A DNA stretch of 64,000 nt from JAABRE01 sp964413275 (GCA_964413275.1 CAYPSO010000010.1:1-64000), one strand, 5' to 3'; counted from the first letter of the stretch, positions 51,896 to 61,736 are shown. Numbers and translations are program-made. Notes: generated by a model not told the origin, from the sequence alone.

Positions 51896-53632
51896 TTAAT
51901 AATGGTTGCCTGATTTGCGGTGATGAATCGCTGTAACTCCTTCATCTTTTAATAAATTGCCTTTTTGGGCAACTGCATAAATTAACCAGTGATCCCCACA
52001 TTCCATGCGGTTTTCTACTCGACATTCTAAATAAGCTAGGGCATCTTTAAGAATAGGACAACCATTTTCTGCGGTTTCCCAATTTACTTCTGTAAAACGA
52101 TCTTCTCCGGGGGCAAAGGGTTTGAGAAACTGTTTCATTAGGGATATATGATTTCCCTGTTGCAAGATATTAATCACAAATTGATTGCCGGAATACATTA
52201 AAGATTCGATCGCCCTTTCTTTGGCAACTGCTACAGTAAAACCGGGGGGATTAAAAGTTGCTTGGGATACCCAAGAAGCTAACATTGCACCTTTAACTTC
52301 TTCTTGTTGAGTGGTGACAACACATAATGAACCGACAATTCTTCCTAATGCTTGGGTAGTTCTGTCGCTTTGAGATGTGGTATTAACGCTTTGTTTTGCT
52401 TGTTTATTTTTAACGGTTTTTTTAATAGCTTGAGCGAAATCTGTTCCGGCTTCTTCACAAGTTTTCAGAATAGCATCTGTGGGTTTAAATTTTACTCGAA
52501 TTGTCTCAAAACCGAAACTATAACCGGCATCTTTAAATTTATTTTCTAATAAATCTATGGCTTCTCCACTCCAACCAAAAGAACCAAATACTCCGGCTAA
52601 TTTATCTTTAGTAGCATTAGCTAATACTAGACCTAAAGCAGTTTGAATTTGGGTGGGTGCGTGTCCTCCTAAAGTTGGTGAACCCATGATAAATCCTGCA
52701 CTTTTTTCAATGGCATTTTTTATTTCTGTGGGATCGGCAGTTTCCGCATTAAGGGATTCTACACCAACTCCTGCTTTAGTAATACCACGAGCGATCGCAT
52801 TGGCTAAAGTTCCGGTATTGCCATAGGCAGAGGCATAAATTAAGGCCACACTCAAACTTTTTGACTTTTGTTCTTGTAACCATTCCTGATAGTTAGCTGT
52901 TAATTCATGGAGTCCATATCTAACTAAAGGGCCATGACCTGTCGCATAAATTTGTGCGTCTTTTTCTGTTAATTTTTCTAGGGAATTTGTTATTTGTTTA
53001 GCATAAGGTGCAATGACACAATCAAAATAATATCGCCTATCTTCTTGATAAACTATCCAACCTTCATCTAATACTTGTTCCCCACAAACATGGGCAGCAA
53101 ATAATTTATCTGTATATAAAATTTGTGTTGAGCGATCGTAGGTGCATAAAAGGTCTGGATAACGAGGATTAGGAGTATTAATAAATTCAAGATTGTGATT
53201 ATTTCCTAAGTCTAAATTATCTTCTCCTTTAACTATTTTAATGTTTAATTCTTGATTTTCTAATATTTTTCTTAAAGAGATAGCCGCAGGATTAGAACAA
53301 ACAATGGTAATTTGTGGAGCTAATTCTAGGAAAGATTTAATTGTTACACTACGATTAGGGTTGACATGACCTAAAATTAAATAGTCAATTGTTTTCGGAT
53401 CGATACGTTGAGTTAAAGCAGCTAGAAAAATATCAGTAAAGGATTCTCCGGGTGTATCTATTAAAGCTATTTTTTCTCCTTTAATTAAATAACTATTCGC
53501 AGTTGTTCCCCTTTTTAGTCCATATTCTATTTCAAATTTTAAGCGATCCCAAGTACGATTTCTAAAAACTAGGGTATCTATAGTTAAAGGGTAAACTTGA
53601 ACATCTTTTGGGTTAGTCATAATCTCATCCAA
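51896..53632 (-). CDS. Flavodiiron protein, Flv1-type, with altered di-iron ligands
   Basis: The 578-residue protein has the cyanobacterial order: metallo-beta-lactamase-like domain (about 15-255), flavodoxin domain (about 260-400, ALIYASAYGNTGTLA) and flavin-reductase domain (about 425-575). Flv proteins reduce O2 to water with photosynthetic electrons. The usual H-x-E-x-D-H di-iron motif is replaced by HVNPNR (89-94). The later His and Asp ligands appear as R157 and K176. Such neutral or basic replacements characterise Flv1 and Flv2, which work as heterodimers with Flv3 and Flv4. Flv1 is my best guess. Translation may start at M5 (MTNPKD). No partner flv gene is adjacent. Confidence 0.87.
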   Translation of the reverse strand: MDEIMTNPKDVQVYPLTIDTLVFRNRTWDRLKFEIEYGLKRGTTANSYLIKGEKIALIDTPGESFTDIFLAALTQRIDPKTIDYLILGHVNPNRSVTIKSFLELAPQITIVCSNPAAISLRKILENQELNIKIVKGEDNLDLGNNHNLEFINTPNPRYPDLLCTYDRSTQILYTDKLFAAHVCGEQVLDEGWIVYQEDRRYYFDCVIAPYAKQITNSLEKLTEKDAQIYATGHGPLVRYGLHELTANYQEWLQEQKSKSLSVALIYASAYGNTGTLANAIARGITKAGVGVESLNAETADPTEIKNAIEKSAGFIMGSPTLGGHAPTQIQTALGLVLANATKDKLAGVFGSFGWSGEAIDLLENKFKDAGYSFGFETIRVKFKPTDAILKTCEEAGTDFAQAIKKTVKNKQAKQSVNTTSQSDRTTQALGRIVGSLCVVTTQQEEVKGAMLASWVSQATFNPPGFTVAVAKERAIESLMYSGNQFVINILQQGNHISLMKQFLKPFAPGEDRFTEVNWETAENGCPILKDALAYLECRVENRMECGDHWLIYAVAQKGNLLKDEGVTAIHHRKSGNHY

Positions 53633-53833
53633 TTAATAATTACTAAGAAAATAAATTTTTTATATTTAAGAATATTTCTAGTTTACGTGCTACATAAATC
53701 AGATCATCTTAAAATGTTGTACATATTTTTTTAAACCTCTCAATTGTAACGTTAAATGTTCATGTACAGTATGTTAGAGTTAAAAATGTATATAAATAGT
53801 CTATTATTGAGACTGTAATAGGAGATAAATCTT

Positions 53834-55300
53834 ATGTCTCAATTCATTAAACATTTAAACGCCATAGGAATACATGGAAGATTTGACATAGACCTTAGTT
53901 TTCAAGATGGCATTAATATTGTTCATGGTAGCAATGGTACAGGTAAAACAACAATACTTCATATTCTGACTAATGGAGTCAATGGAGATTTTAGGCGTTT
54001 TGGTTATTTAAAGTTTAAAGAATTAACCATTACACTTGACAATGATACAAAAATTCGTTTGAATCAAGATTGGACAGAAAATCCTGATAATACAAAAACG
54101 ACAGTTGTTATTAATAACAATTATGTAGATTCATATGAATTTAGAGAGTTAAAAATTCATAATAGAACACAAACATTAGATCGTATTGATTTAGAGTTAA
54201 TATATTCTTTGCGAGAAAAATTAGAATTGAAAGAATTGATTTCTCCAACTAGAAAAAAAATAAAAGATAATCAAAATAAAAAATATTTTGACTTAAAAGC
54301 AACTTATTTTCCTGCTTTTAGGACTATGATTGAAGCATGGGCCACATTAGATGAAAGTGAAATTAGATATGTTGCTCATAAATCTCCCAATCTAAAAAAA
54401 CTATTAAAAAGCTCTGAAAAATCAACGGAGTTAGCTCGTATTTTATTTGGTAATTTTGTTCCTCATCTACAATATCCTTCTCCTTTAGAAATAGAACAAC
54501 ATATTAATTCAGAATTAATAGAAGCTCAATTAAATATTGCCACTAGTGATAGGAATTTATTATCAGATGCCTTTGTTCAATCTTTTCAAGCTATATCTAA
54601 GTCATCCGATATATCTGATATTGATGAACAACCAGAGGATATTATTAAAAAGATAGAAGAAATTTCTGAGAGATTACAAAATTTACCTTTTGAAATTAAT
54701 GACAATGAACGAGATAATGTTTATGAAAGATTAAGAGAACAATTGCCATCATTTGAGTTGGATTTAGATTCTAAAAATTTAGCAAAAAAAGTTTTATCTG
54801 TATATAAAAAATCTCTTCAAAAAAGATTAGATGAACAAACAAAAGCTTATGCTAATATAGAAAAATATCTAAAATCTGTTAACGAGTTTTTAGAAAGAAA
54901 AAAACTGGAAATTCATACTAATTTTACTAAAAAATATCCTAAATTAGGTGTAAAAATTGGTAAAGAAAAATCAATTCATAGCCTCCAAACCTTATCTTCT
55001 GGAGAAAGACAAATAGTTGGTTTAATCTATGCAGCAAGTCATATGATAGATGGTAGAGTTGTTTTGATAGATGAGCCTGAAATTTCATTGCATATCGATT
55101 GGCAACGTAAATTATTGCCAGAGATGACAACACAACTAGGTGATAAACAATTAATTATTTGTACTCATTCTCCTATAATAGCTTCTCAATATCAAGATAG
55201 AATGATAGAAATTGAACTAAAACCTACATCAGATCAAATTATTGTTGAATATAAAAATAAATTAGAAATATATGATGAATTAGATGAAATTCCTTTTTAA
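53834..55300 (+). CDS. ABC-type ATPase, AriA-like (PARIS defence system)
   Basis: The 488-residue protein is an SMC/ABC-like ATPase of the AAA_15/AAA_21 type. Walker A is HGSNGTGKTT (31-40), the signature LSSGERQI is near 386, Walker B VVLIDEPEISLHIDW near 408, and the switch His is in CTHSPII near 443. A helical insertion lies between. The next gene is a DUF4435 protein, so the pair matches AriA/AriB of PARIS, in which the ATPase holds a TOPRIM nuclease until a phage protein triggers it. Other ATPase-DUF4435 systems exist, so PARIS is an inference. A ribosome-binding site AGGAG is 9 bp before the ATG, and an AGTCT/AGACT inverted repeat (53798-53814) could be an operator. Confidence 0.75.
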   Translation: MSQFIKHLNAIGIHGRFDIDLSFQDGINIVHGSNGTGKTTILHILTNGVNGDFRRFGYLKFKELTITLDNDTKIRLNQDWTENPDNTKTTVVINNNYVDSYEFRELKIHNRTQTLDRIDLELIYSLREKLELKELISPTRKKIKDNQNKKYFDLKATYFPAFRTMIEAWATLDESEIRYVAHKSPNLKKLLKSSEKSTELARILFGNFVPHLQYPSPLEIEQHINSELIEAQLNIATSDRNLLSDAFVQSFQAISKSSDISDIDEQPEDIIKKIEEISERLQNLPFEINDNERDNVYERLREQLPSFELDLDSKNLAKKVLSVYKKSLQKRLDEQTKAYANIEKYLKSVNEFLERKKLEIHTNFTKKYPKLGVKIGKEKSIHSLQTLSSGERQIVGLIYAASHMIDGRVVLIDEPEISLHIDWQRKLLPEMTTQLGDKQLIICTHSPIIASQYQDRMIEIELKPTSDQIIVEYKNKLEIYDELDEIPF

Positions 55301-55336
55301 TGTTTTTTTTACAAATACATCAATTTATATTAGTAA

Positions 55337-56153
55337 ATGAGTGGATTGCAACTAACTCCAAAAGAATATTTGACAGCAATTATTATGTCAAACGACCTAT
55401 TTATCATAGTTGAAGGTTCTGATGACCAAGATTTTTTTACTTTAATATATAATCATCTTCAAAATATTTATATAAATAACTCCCCAGAAAAGATAAATTT
55501 TTTGAAAAAAGTCAGAATTGAGACAACACAACAAATAAAAGGGAGTATAGGAAATAGACAGAAGGTTGAAACTATCTGTTTGGGAAGAAACATTTAATAG
55601 CTATCCTGTTAGCAGTGTTTATCAAGAAGCATTTGAAATTTTTGCATCTAAGTTCGATGATATTCTGAAAATTTCTTGTTCCTTAAGTTTAGCTGCTTTA
55701 TCTGAAGATTTGCTTGGATTAATTCAAAAATCACTGGATTGGAAATATATAAAAATTACATCTCAATCAATTTCAATAGATATTGAAAAATGGAAAAAAG
55801 TTCTTAAATCTCAAAAACTAGATTCAACTCGTATTAATAATCTTGTTAATAAGTTTGAAGAATATTTACAAATAACAAATAATCATAATATTGAAATTTC
55901 AAGATGGTTATCTCATGGACATATAGGATTAAATTTTATTTTTGCGGTTTATGGTCAATGTCTTTACATAGCGGCTTTATCCAAAAACAGAAATTCTGAT
56001 GAAGAAGCAAATAAAATAAATACAAATAAAGATATGCGATTTTCTCTATCAACTAAAGCTTGGATTAACAATAATTATTTTGATATTAAAGATAATAAGT
56101 ATAATGATTTTCCCATCAAATGCTTTAACATTTTGATAGAAAATAATTTATAA
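55337..56153 (+). pseudogene. Broken DUF4435 (AriB-like TOPRIM) gene
   Basis: Two overlapping frames together resemble one DUF4435 protein. The first (55337-55597, 86 residues) has the TOPRIM-like acidic start FIIVEGSDDQDFF and ends at GNRQKVETIC plus five residues and a stop. The second (55566-56153, shifted by +1) continues with a helical C-terminal half (SYPVSSVYQEAFEIFASKF...). The two do not simply join: the middle of the domain, including the second acidic motif expected after GNRQKVE, is missing. So a deletion with frameshift inactivated the gene. It begins 36 bp after the ATPase gene. The ATPase frame is intact. Confidence 0.7.
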
Positions 56154-56244
56154 AAACTCTTAAAAATAGATTTACTCCATCTTTGCCCGGCAATGTCTTA
56201 GAATAGATTAAGTTTAGAAAATTAGATATTTGATTACTTTTACC

Positions 56245-57336
56245 ATGTCAGTATTGGCGGCGATCGCAGTTTTAGTTATTTTAATCATAGTTCATGAATT
56301 TGGTCACTTTGCAGCAGCACGTCTTCAAGGGATTCATGTTGACCGATTTTCCATTGGTTTTGGGCCAGTTTTACTTAAATACCAAGGAAAAGAAACAGAA
56401 TACGCCGTAAGAGCCTTTCCTTTGGGCGGATACGTCGGATTTCCTGATGACGATCCAGATAGTGAAATTTCCCTTGACGATCCTAATCTTTTACGTAATC
56501 GTCCAGTTTTAGATAGAGCCATAGTTATTAGTGCGGGAGTTATCGCTAACTTAATTTTTGCCTATTTTCTTTTAGTTGGTCAAGCAGCAACCATCGGTTT
56601 TCAGGATATAAATTATCAACCCGGTGTGATTGTACCTCAAGTTTTTTCCGAAAATACCACAGCCGCTTTTCGGGCTGGAATGGAGTCTAACGATATAATC
56701 CTTGCAGTAGATAATCAAGAATTAACGGCATCCTCGGAAGCAATTAATATCCTAAGAGAGAAAATACAACAATCTCCTAATCAGCCTTTATCACTTAAAA
56801 TTCAACGGGATACTGAAATTATTTCCCTTAAAATTACACCAGAAATCGGTGGGGATGGTCAAGGTAAAATTGGAGTAATGTTAGCTCCCAATGGTGAAAT
56901 TTTTAATAAAAAAGCCCATAATCTTATTGATGCTTTTGCTTTCGGCGCTCAAGAATATCAACGTATTACTAAATTAATAGTCCAAGGTTTTAGCCAAATA
57001 ATTTTTAATTTCCGAGATAGTGCTTCACAAGTTGGAGGCCCTGTGGCTATAGTAGCAGTAGGAGCAGAATTAGCACGAAATAATTTAGCAAATTTATTTC
57101 AATTTGGGGCTTTAATTAGCATTAACTTAGCAGTTATAAATATTTTACCTTTACCTGCTTTAGATGGTGGTCAATTAGCCTTTTTACTTGTAGAAGGATT
57201 AAGGGGAAAACCTTTACCTAGCAAATTACAAGATGGAATTATGCAAACTGGGCTAGTATTACTACTCGGTTTAGGTGTATTTTTAATAGTAAGAGATACT
57301 GCTAATTTAACCTTTTTTCAACAACTTTTTCAATAA
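56245..57336 (+). CDS. rseP: Site-2 metalloprotease RseP
   Basis: RseP cleaves membrane-spanning substrates such as anti-sigma factors within the bilayer. The zinc motif HEFGHFAA is in the first helix (near residue 18), a PDZ domain is in the middle (about 125-205, NDIILAVDNQELTASSE), and NILPLPALDGGQLAFLLVE near 305 gives the third ligand (LDG). I start at the ATG at 56245 (MSVLAAIAVL, 363 residues). A TTG 15 bp upstream is unlikely. A good terminator follows. Confidence 0.93.
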   Translation: MSVLAAIAVLVILIIVHEFGHFAAARLQGIHVDRFSIGFGPVLLKYQGKETEYAVRAFPLGGYVGFPDDDPDSEISLDDPNLLRNRPVLDRAIVISAGVIANLIFAYFLLVGQAATIGFQDINYQPGVIVPQVFSENTTAAFRAGMESNDIILAVDNQELTASSEAINILREKIQQSPNQPLSLKIQRDTEIISLKITPEIGGDGQGKIGVMLAPNGEIFNKKAHNLIDAFAFGAQEYQRITKLIVQGFSQIIFNFRDSASQVGGPVAIVAVGAELARNNLANLFQFGALISINLAVINILPLPALDGGQLAFLLVEGLRGKPLPSKLQDGIMQTGLVLLLGLGVFLIVRDTANLTFFQQLFQ

Positions 57337-57365
57337 TTAAACTTAACTTAATTTAATTTAAAGTT

Positions 57366-57396
57366 AAAAGCAGTGTGCTAAAATAGCCCTGCTTTT
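57366..57396 (+). terminator. Intrinsic terminator after rseP
   Basis: AAAAGCAG pairs with CTGCTTTT, and inside them GCTA pairs with TAGC around AAA. The 3' arm ends in T-rich GCTTTTCCTTT. It lies 29 bp after the rseP stop. Confidence 0.75.
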
Positions 57397-57451
57397 CCTT
57401 TAAAAAACTTATATTTGTATCATAGTTAATTTATATTTTAATTAACCCCTG

Positions 57452-57847
57452 ATGACAGATAAATACGGAAAACATCAGATAAATATTAATACCGAATTAG
57501 CTAGAGAGCGAAATCGTGCAGCAGCAGATCGCACTTTAATGGCATGGATTCGGACTTCATTATCTTTAATTGCTTTTGGTTTTAGTATTGGTCAATTCTT
57601 TGAATTTTTGAAATATTCACAGTTAGAAAAAAATATCGATCCTATTCATAGTTCGAGGATAGTTGGTGTTAGTTTTATTGTAGTTGGTACTCTCGGATTA
57701 TTAGCTGCTGTTATCCAACATTGGTATATACTTGAAGCGATAAAAAAACGTCAATATATTTATGTTCCGTCTTTTCCTTTAACTTTAATTGTAGCAATTT
57801 GTCTATTAATTATTGGTTTATTTTCTTTTATTGCTGTTTTATTATAA
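57452..57847 (+). CDS. DUF202/YidH-family membrane protein
   Basis: The 131-residue protein has the DUF202 opening INTELARERNRAAADRTLMAWIRTSLSLIAFGFSIGQFF (about 10-48). Three hydrophobic helices follow (about 34-50, 70-91 and 105-130). Function is unknown. It is 19 bp upstream of nth on the same strand and may be co-transcribed with it. Confidence 0.9.
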   Translation: MTDKYGKHQININTELARERNRAAADRTLMAWIRTSLSLIAFGFSIGQFFEFLKYSQLEKNIDPIHSSRIVGVSFIVVGTLGLLAAVIQHWYILEAIKKRQYIYVPSFPLTLIVAICLLIIGLFSFIAVLL

Positions 57848-57866
57848 TTATCTTTTACCAATAAAA

Positions 57867-58502
57867 ATGCTCAAGTCAAAAAAACAGCGTGCTAGAAAAA
57901 TATTGACTTTATTACATCAAATTTATCCTGATGCTACCTGTACTTTAAATTATGAAAGTATAGTACAACTTTTAGTTGCAACCATACTTTCTGCCCAATG
58001 TACCGATGAAAGAGTAAATAAGGTAACTCCTGCATTATTTGCTAGATTTCCTGATGCTTTTTCCCTAGCTAATGCTGATAGAGAAGAGTTAGAAAATTTA
58101 ATTCGTTCTACAGGATTTTATCGCAATAAAGCCAAAAATATTCAAGGGACTTGTCAGATTTTAGCTCAAGAATATAACGGAGAAGTACCCCAAACTATGC
58201 CAGAATTATTAAAACTTCCGGGAGTAGCCAGAAAAACCGCTAATGTGGTTTTAGCTCATGGTTACAGTATTCTTGAGGGAGTAACAGTAGATACCCATGT
58301 TAAAAGACTTAGCCGAAGACTAGGCTTAACCGAAGCTACAGAGCCAGTAAAAATAGAACGGGATTTAATGGCGTTATTACCTCAACCAGAATGGGAAAAT
58401 TTTTCAATCCGTATTATTTATCATGGTAGAGCAGTATGTAAGGCTAAAAAACCTGATTGTAATAATTGTCAGTTAATTGAAGAATGCCCGCAGATAATGT
58501 AG
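57867..58502 (+). CDS. nth: Endonuclease III
   Basis: Nth is a DNA glycosylase/AP lyase that removes oxidised pyrimidines. With the start at ATG 57867 the protein has 211 residues, the usual length; the frame is open upstream to 57813, within the previous gene. The helix-hairpin-helix LLKLPGVARKTANVVLAHGY is near 112-131, the catalytic Lys is in RKTANVV and the Asp in VTVDTHVKRLSRRLG. The 4Fe-4S cysteines C-x6-C-x2-C-x5-C are at the C-terminus (VCKAKKPDCNNCQLIEECPQ). Confidence 0.94.
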   Translation: MLKSKKQRARKILTLLHQIYPDATCTLNYESIVQLLVATILSAQCTDERVNKVTPALFARFPDAFSLANADREELENLIRSTGFYRNKAKNIQGTCQILAQEYNGEVPQTMPELLKLPGVARKTANVVLAHGYSILEGVTVDTHVKRLSRRLGLTEATEPVKIERDLMALLPQPEWENFSIRIIYHGRAVCKAKKPDCNNCQLIEECPQIM

Positions 58503-58554
58503 TTATTTATTATTTGTGTAACTAAAAAACTTTTTTAAACTTTTTTAGCAAATC

Positions 58555-58887
58555 CTATCCCCCAAAAGAAACGTGTTGATAAGGCTCTCCCTGATGATGA
58601 GGGCTGATCTGGATTTTTACTTTGTGATTGAGGCATCTCAAAAAATCAAGAAGTTTATCTGTTGAGAAACGACTGAAATGACCGTTAAGTAAATGAGAGA
58701 CTTCAGCCTGTTTAATGTCAAGAAGTTTGCTAATTTCACGCTGTTTCAGGTTTTTTTCTTTTAAAAGGGCTACAATATGAAAGCCAATTAAAGCACGTGA
58801 TTGTAATTCCTCAGCATTTTCCAGTCCAACATCGGCAAAAACATTCCCTGAACTTTCCTCAAATTCAATTTTCATCTGCTTTTTCAT
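58555..58887 (-). CDS. HigA-like XRE-family antitoxin
   Basis: The 110-residue protein has a helix-turn-helix (about 47-80, QREISKLLDIKQAEVSHLLNG) preceded by the NVFADVGLENAEEL-x-x-R-A motif. This is typical of antitoxins and regulators paired with Gp49-like toxins. It follows the toxin gene and overlaps it by 23 bp. It should bind the toxin and repress the operon. Confidence 0.88.
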   Translation of the reverse strand: MKKQMKIEFEESSGNVFADVGLENAEELQSRALIGFHIVALLKEKNLKQREISKLLDIKQAEVSHLLNGHFSRFSTDKLLDFLRCLNHKVKIQISPHHQGEPYQHVSFGG

Positions 58888-59221
58888 CTTGCGCTAACTC
58901 CTTTGCTTCTTTATACCGTTGTTTGATTAAATCTATCTCCTGTTTCGGCGTTTGAATTCCCTTCTTTGACTTTTTCTGAAAGGCATGAAGAACGTAGATT
59001 TTCTCCCCCAACTGGATAGCCTGTACACAACGATAAGCCTCTTTGTCATATTTCAAAGCAATTTCAATAATACCCGCCCCAATTCCTTTAAATGACTTAG
59101 CATCCTTTGGCATACCACCAAATTGAATAAGCTGAAGCTCATCACCGATTAGCTTTCGTACCTCCAAGGGAAACCTGAGAATGTTTTTCTTTGAATCTCC
59201 AAGCCAGACAATTTGGCGCAA
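58865..59221 (-). CDS. HigB-like (Gp49/DUF891) toxin
   Basis: The 118-residue basic protein fits the Gp49-like HigB family: MRQIVWLGDSKKNILRFPLEVR, then LIQFGGMPKDAKSFKGIGAGIIEI, then YRCVQAIQLGEKIYVLHAFQKKSKKGIQTPK. Family members are ribosome-dependent mRNA nucleases. The order is toxin first, antitoxin second, as in HigBA modules. The pair stands alone between nth and the FHA-ABC transporter. Confidence 0.9.
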   Translation of the reverse strand: MRQIVWLGDSKKNILRFPLEVRKLIGDELQLIQFGGMPKDAKSFKGIGAGIIEIALKYDKEAYRCVQAIQLGEKIYVLHAFQKKSKKGIQTPKQEIDLIKQRYKEAKELAQDEKADEN

Positions 59222-59336
59222 GATTAACTGTCCTTTAATTGATTGAGGAACATAACTAAGTTTATAGGAAATATTTTATAAAATCAAGAGTTAGTTTTTA
59301 GGCTAGTAATTTCTACTTCTACTGAATCCCGACTCA

Positions 59337-61736
59337 CTAAATAATATCTTTTTTCTTTTGTAGCCAATAAGTTACTATCAAATAAATAATACTTTGTAAG
59401 AATAACATTGCTAAATTTAAAAGCAAATTTACTCCATTTGATTCATATACTGGTGAGCCTTCAAAGGGAGGATTAATAGTTGTTCCATCGACAAAAACCA
59501 TTGGCTCTGGTACTAATTTATTAATATTAACTAAGATGCCATAAGCACCAATTGACCAACGACTAATAGTTAACCAAGAAATAACTTTTCCTAATCCTTC
59601 CATAGTAAATAAGACTCCAGCAAAAATGATTTGCGGTATTAATAATAGAGGTAAGGCACTATTAGCTTGACTATTATTTTTGACACTAGCAGAAATCATT
59701 AAACCTAAACTTACACTACTAAATAAGGTTAAAAAGTTAGTAATAAATATTCCTAAAAACCAAGGAATTAATTCTGATTCTGGTGACTCAAATAATACAA
59801 GTATGCTCACAGCAATTAAAAAACTTTGGGCTAATCCTAAAGCTCCGAGAATGCTAATTTTTGAAATTAAATAAGAAATTAAGTTTAAATTTACTAATCT
59901 TTCCCGTAGATAAATAATATTTTCTTTAACAATTTCTTGTAATGAACTTGATAAACCTACCCAAATAGAAGCTGAGGTAAAGACAAATAAAACCTTGAGG
60001 GCAAGAGGTGCTAAAGCAGGATCGTCTTCTGTTCCTAAAATAAAGGGTTGTTTGTCAATAGCGAATTTAATTAAACTAATACCGATAGGAGCAGTTAATA
60101 ATGATAATGCTAAAAATAATTTATCTCGAATCAATAATTTACCATATCTTTCTGCCAAAACTATTAATTGTTTAAAAACAAAACCTTGAACTTGTTTTGG
60201 ATTTTTGTTAGTATAGCTAATACTATTATTAGTTATTAATCTATTTTCTATATTATTCTGATAATCAGTCGATTGCTCAAATTTAGCAGCTTCTTCTAAT
60301 ACTTTATCAATGGTTTCTAAGTGTAAATATATATCGGCAAAATTCCCTTGTTTAACTTGAAAGAAATTTAAGGTTTCTTCAGGTTTTCCTAAATAGCAAA
60401 GATTGCCTCCTTTACCTAAAAATATCAGGCGATCGCATAAATTAATATTACTGGTAGCATGGGTAACTAAAATAATTGTTCTGCCTTGATCTGCTAATTT
60501 TCTTAACAGTTGCATCATCTTTTTATCTAAACCAGGATCTAAGCCTGAAGTCGGTTCATCTAAGAAAAATAATTTAGGATCTGCTAATAATTCTACACCA
60601 ATACTAACTCGCTTAATTTGCCCTCCACTTAACTGACTAACTAAAGTATTTACTGAAGATAACATTTCAATATCTTGCAAAGTTTTAGCAATGATTTTTT
60701 CTAAATCTGTATCATTTGGTAATCTTAATTTAGCAGAATAATATAACACTTCTCTAACAGTTAAATCTTTATGGATTATGTCACTTTGAGGAACATAACC
60801 AATTTGATTGCGATACATATTAAAGTTATGTTGTAAATCTTCTCCATTAAGATAAACTTTCCCTTGATTAATAGATTCTATGCCTAATAAAGCACGCATT
60901 AAAGTTGATTTACCTGCACCGCTTCCACCAACTATCCCAACAAATTCACCCGGTTCAATTGCCAATGATATATTATTTAAGATAATTTTATTTTGCTTAT
61001 TTTTAGTTTTAATTTTTTTGAGAATATTAGCACAATCTAAACGAATATTATTTCCTCGATCTGCAACTAATAATTTATCCCCTTGCGCCACTAAAATATA
61101 AGGGCCAATTTTAATAATTGTGCCATTTTCTAAATAAGTATATTGATTAACTTTTTCCCCATTAACAAAGATGCCATTAGTGCTATAATCATAAATAATA
61201 TATTTATTTGCATTGCTAATATCCCTATCAATTACTGCGTGTTTATAAGAAACAGTTGGAGCATCTAAACACAAATCAGCATCAGGATTTCGACCTAAAG
61301 TTACTGCTTTATCTTTCAGATTTATTGAGGTTTTTTCTGGTAATTTTCGAGGTAAGCTAGGTATATTTTGAGGATTATAATAACTAATAATAATCCAATT
61401 TTTAGGATTTTGGCCGATGGTTATTTCCGTTTCATGGCTTAATAAATAACCATGTTGCGGAGTGATACGAGTTTTATTAATAAATAAACCATTACTACTG
61501 GGATTTTTACCATTACCATCATAAATATAATAATCATTATTAACTTTCTTAAAAAGAGCTTGACAACGACTAACAATTCCCCAATTATCTGATACTACTA
61601 AGTCTGCTTGGGTTTCATCTCTGCCTAAAATATGTTGAGTAAGTTTTAAATCAAATTCCACAATTTTTCCCTGATTATTAATTTTAATATAGGGATTAGT
61701 GGATAACATTTGAGTTTTGATGGGAGGTTGATTCAT
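59337..61736 (-). CDS. ABCG-type transporter with two N-terminal FHA domains
   Basis: The 799-residue protein has two forkhead-associated domains (about 20-100, ILGRDETQADLVVSD; about 130-215, VTLGRNPDADLCLDAPTVSYKHAVID). An ABC ATPase follows (about 240-480): GIVGGSGAGKST, VSQLSGGQIKRVSIG and LFFLDEPTSGLDPG. The permease with about six helices is at about 520-797. Phosphothreonine binding by the FHA domains suggests regulation by a Ser/Thr kinase. Cargo is unknown. It is diverged from the two cytochrome P450 genes, separated by 184 bp, which hints at export of a P450-modified lipid or terpenoid. That is inference. Confidence 0.9.
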   Translation of the reverse strand: MNQPPIKTQMLSTNPYIKINNQGKIVEFDLKLTQHILGRDETQADLVVSDNWGIVSRCQALFKKVNNDYYIYDGNGKNPSSNGLFINKTRITPQHGYLLSHETEITIGQNPKNWIIISYYNPQNIPSLPRKLPEKTSINLKDKAVTLGRNPDADLCLDAPTVSYKHAVIDRDISNANKYIIYDYSTNGIFVNGEKVNQYTYLENGTIIKIGPYILVAQGDKLLVADRGNNIRLDCANILKKIKTKNKQNKIILNNISLAIEPGEFVGIVGGSGAGKSTLMRALLGIESINQGKVYLNGEDLQHNFNMYRNQIGYVPQSDIIHKDLTVREVLYYSAKLRLPNDTDLEKIIAKTLQDIEMLSSVNTLVSQLSGGQIKRVSIGVELLADPKLFFLDEPTSGLDPGLDKKMMQLLRKLADQGRTIILVTHATSNINLCDRLIFLGKGGNLCYLGKPEETLNFFQVKQGNFADIYLHLETIDKVLEEAAKFEQSTDYQNNIENRLITNNSISYTNKNPKQVQGFVFKQLIVLAERYGKLLIRDKLFLALSLLTAPIGISLIKFAIDKQPFILGTEDDPALAPLALKVLFVFTSASIWVGLSSSLQEIVKENIIYLRERLVNLNLISYLISKISILGALGLAQSFLIAVSILVLFESPESELIPWFLGIFITNFLTLFSSVSLGLMISASVKNNSQANSALPLLLIPQIIFAGVLFTMEGLGKVISWLTISRWSIGAYGILVNINKLVPEPMVFVDGTTINPPFEGSPVYESNGVNLLLNLAMLFLQSIIYLIVTYWLQKKKDII

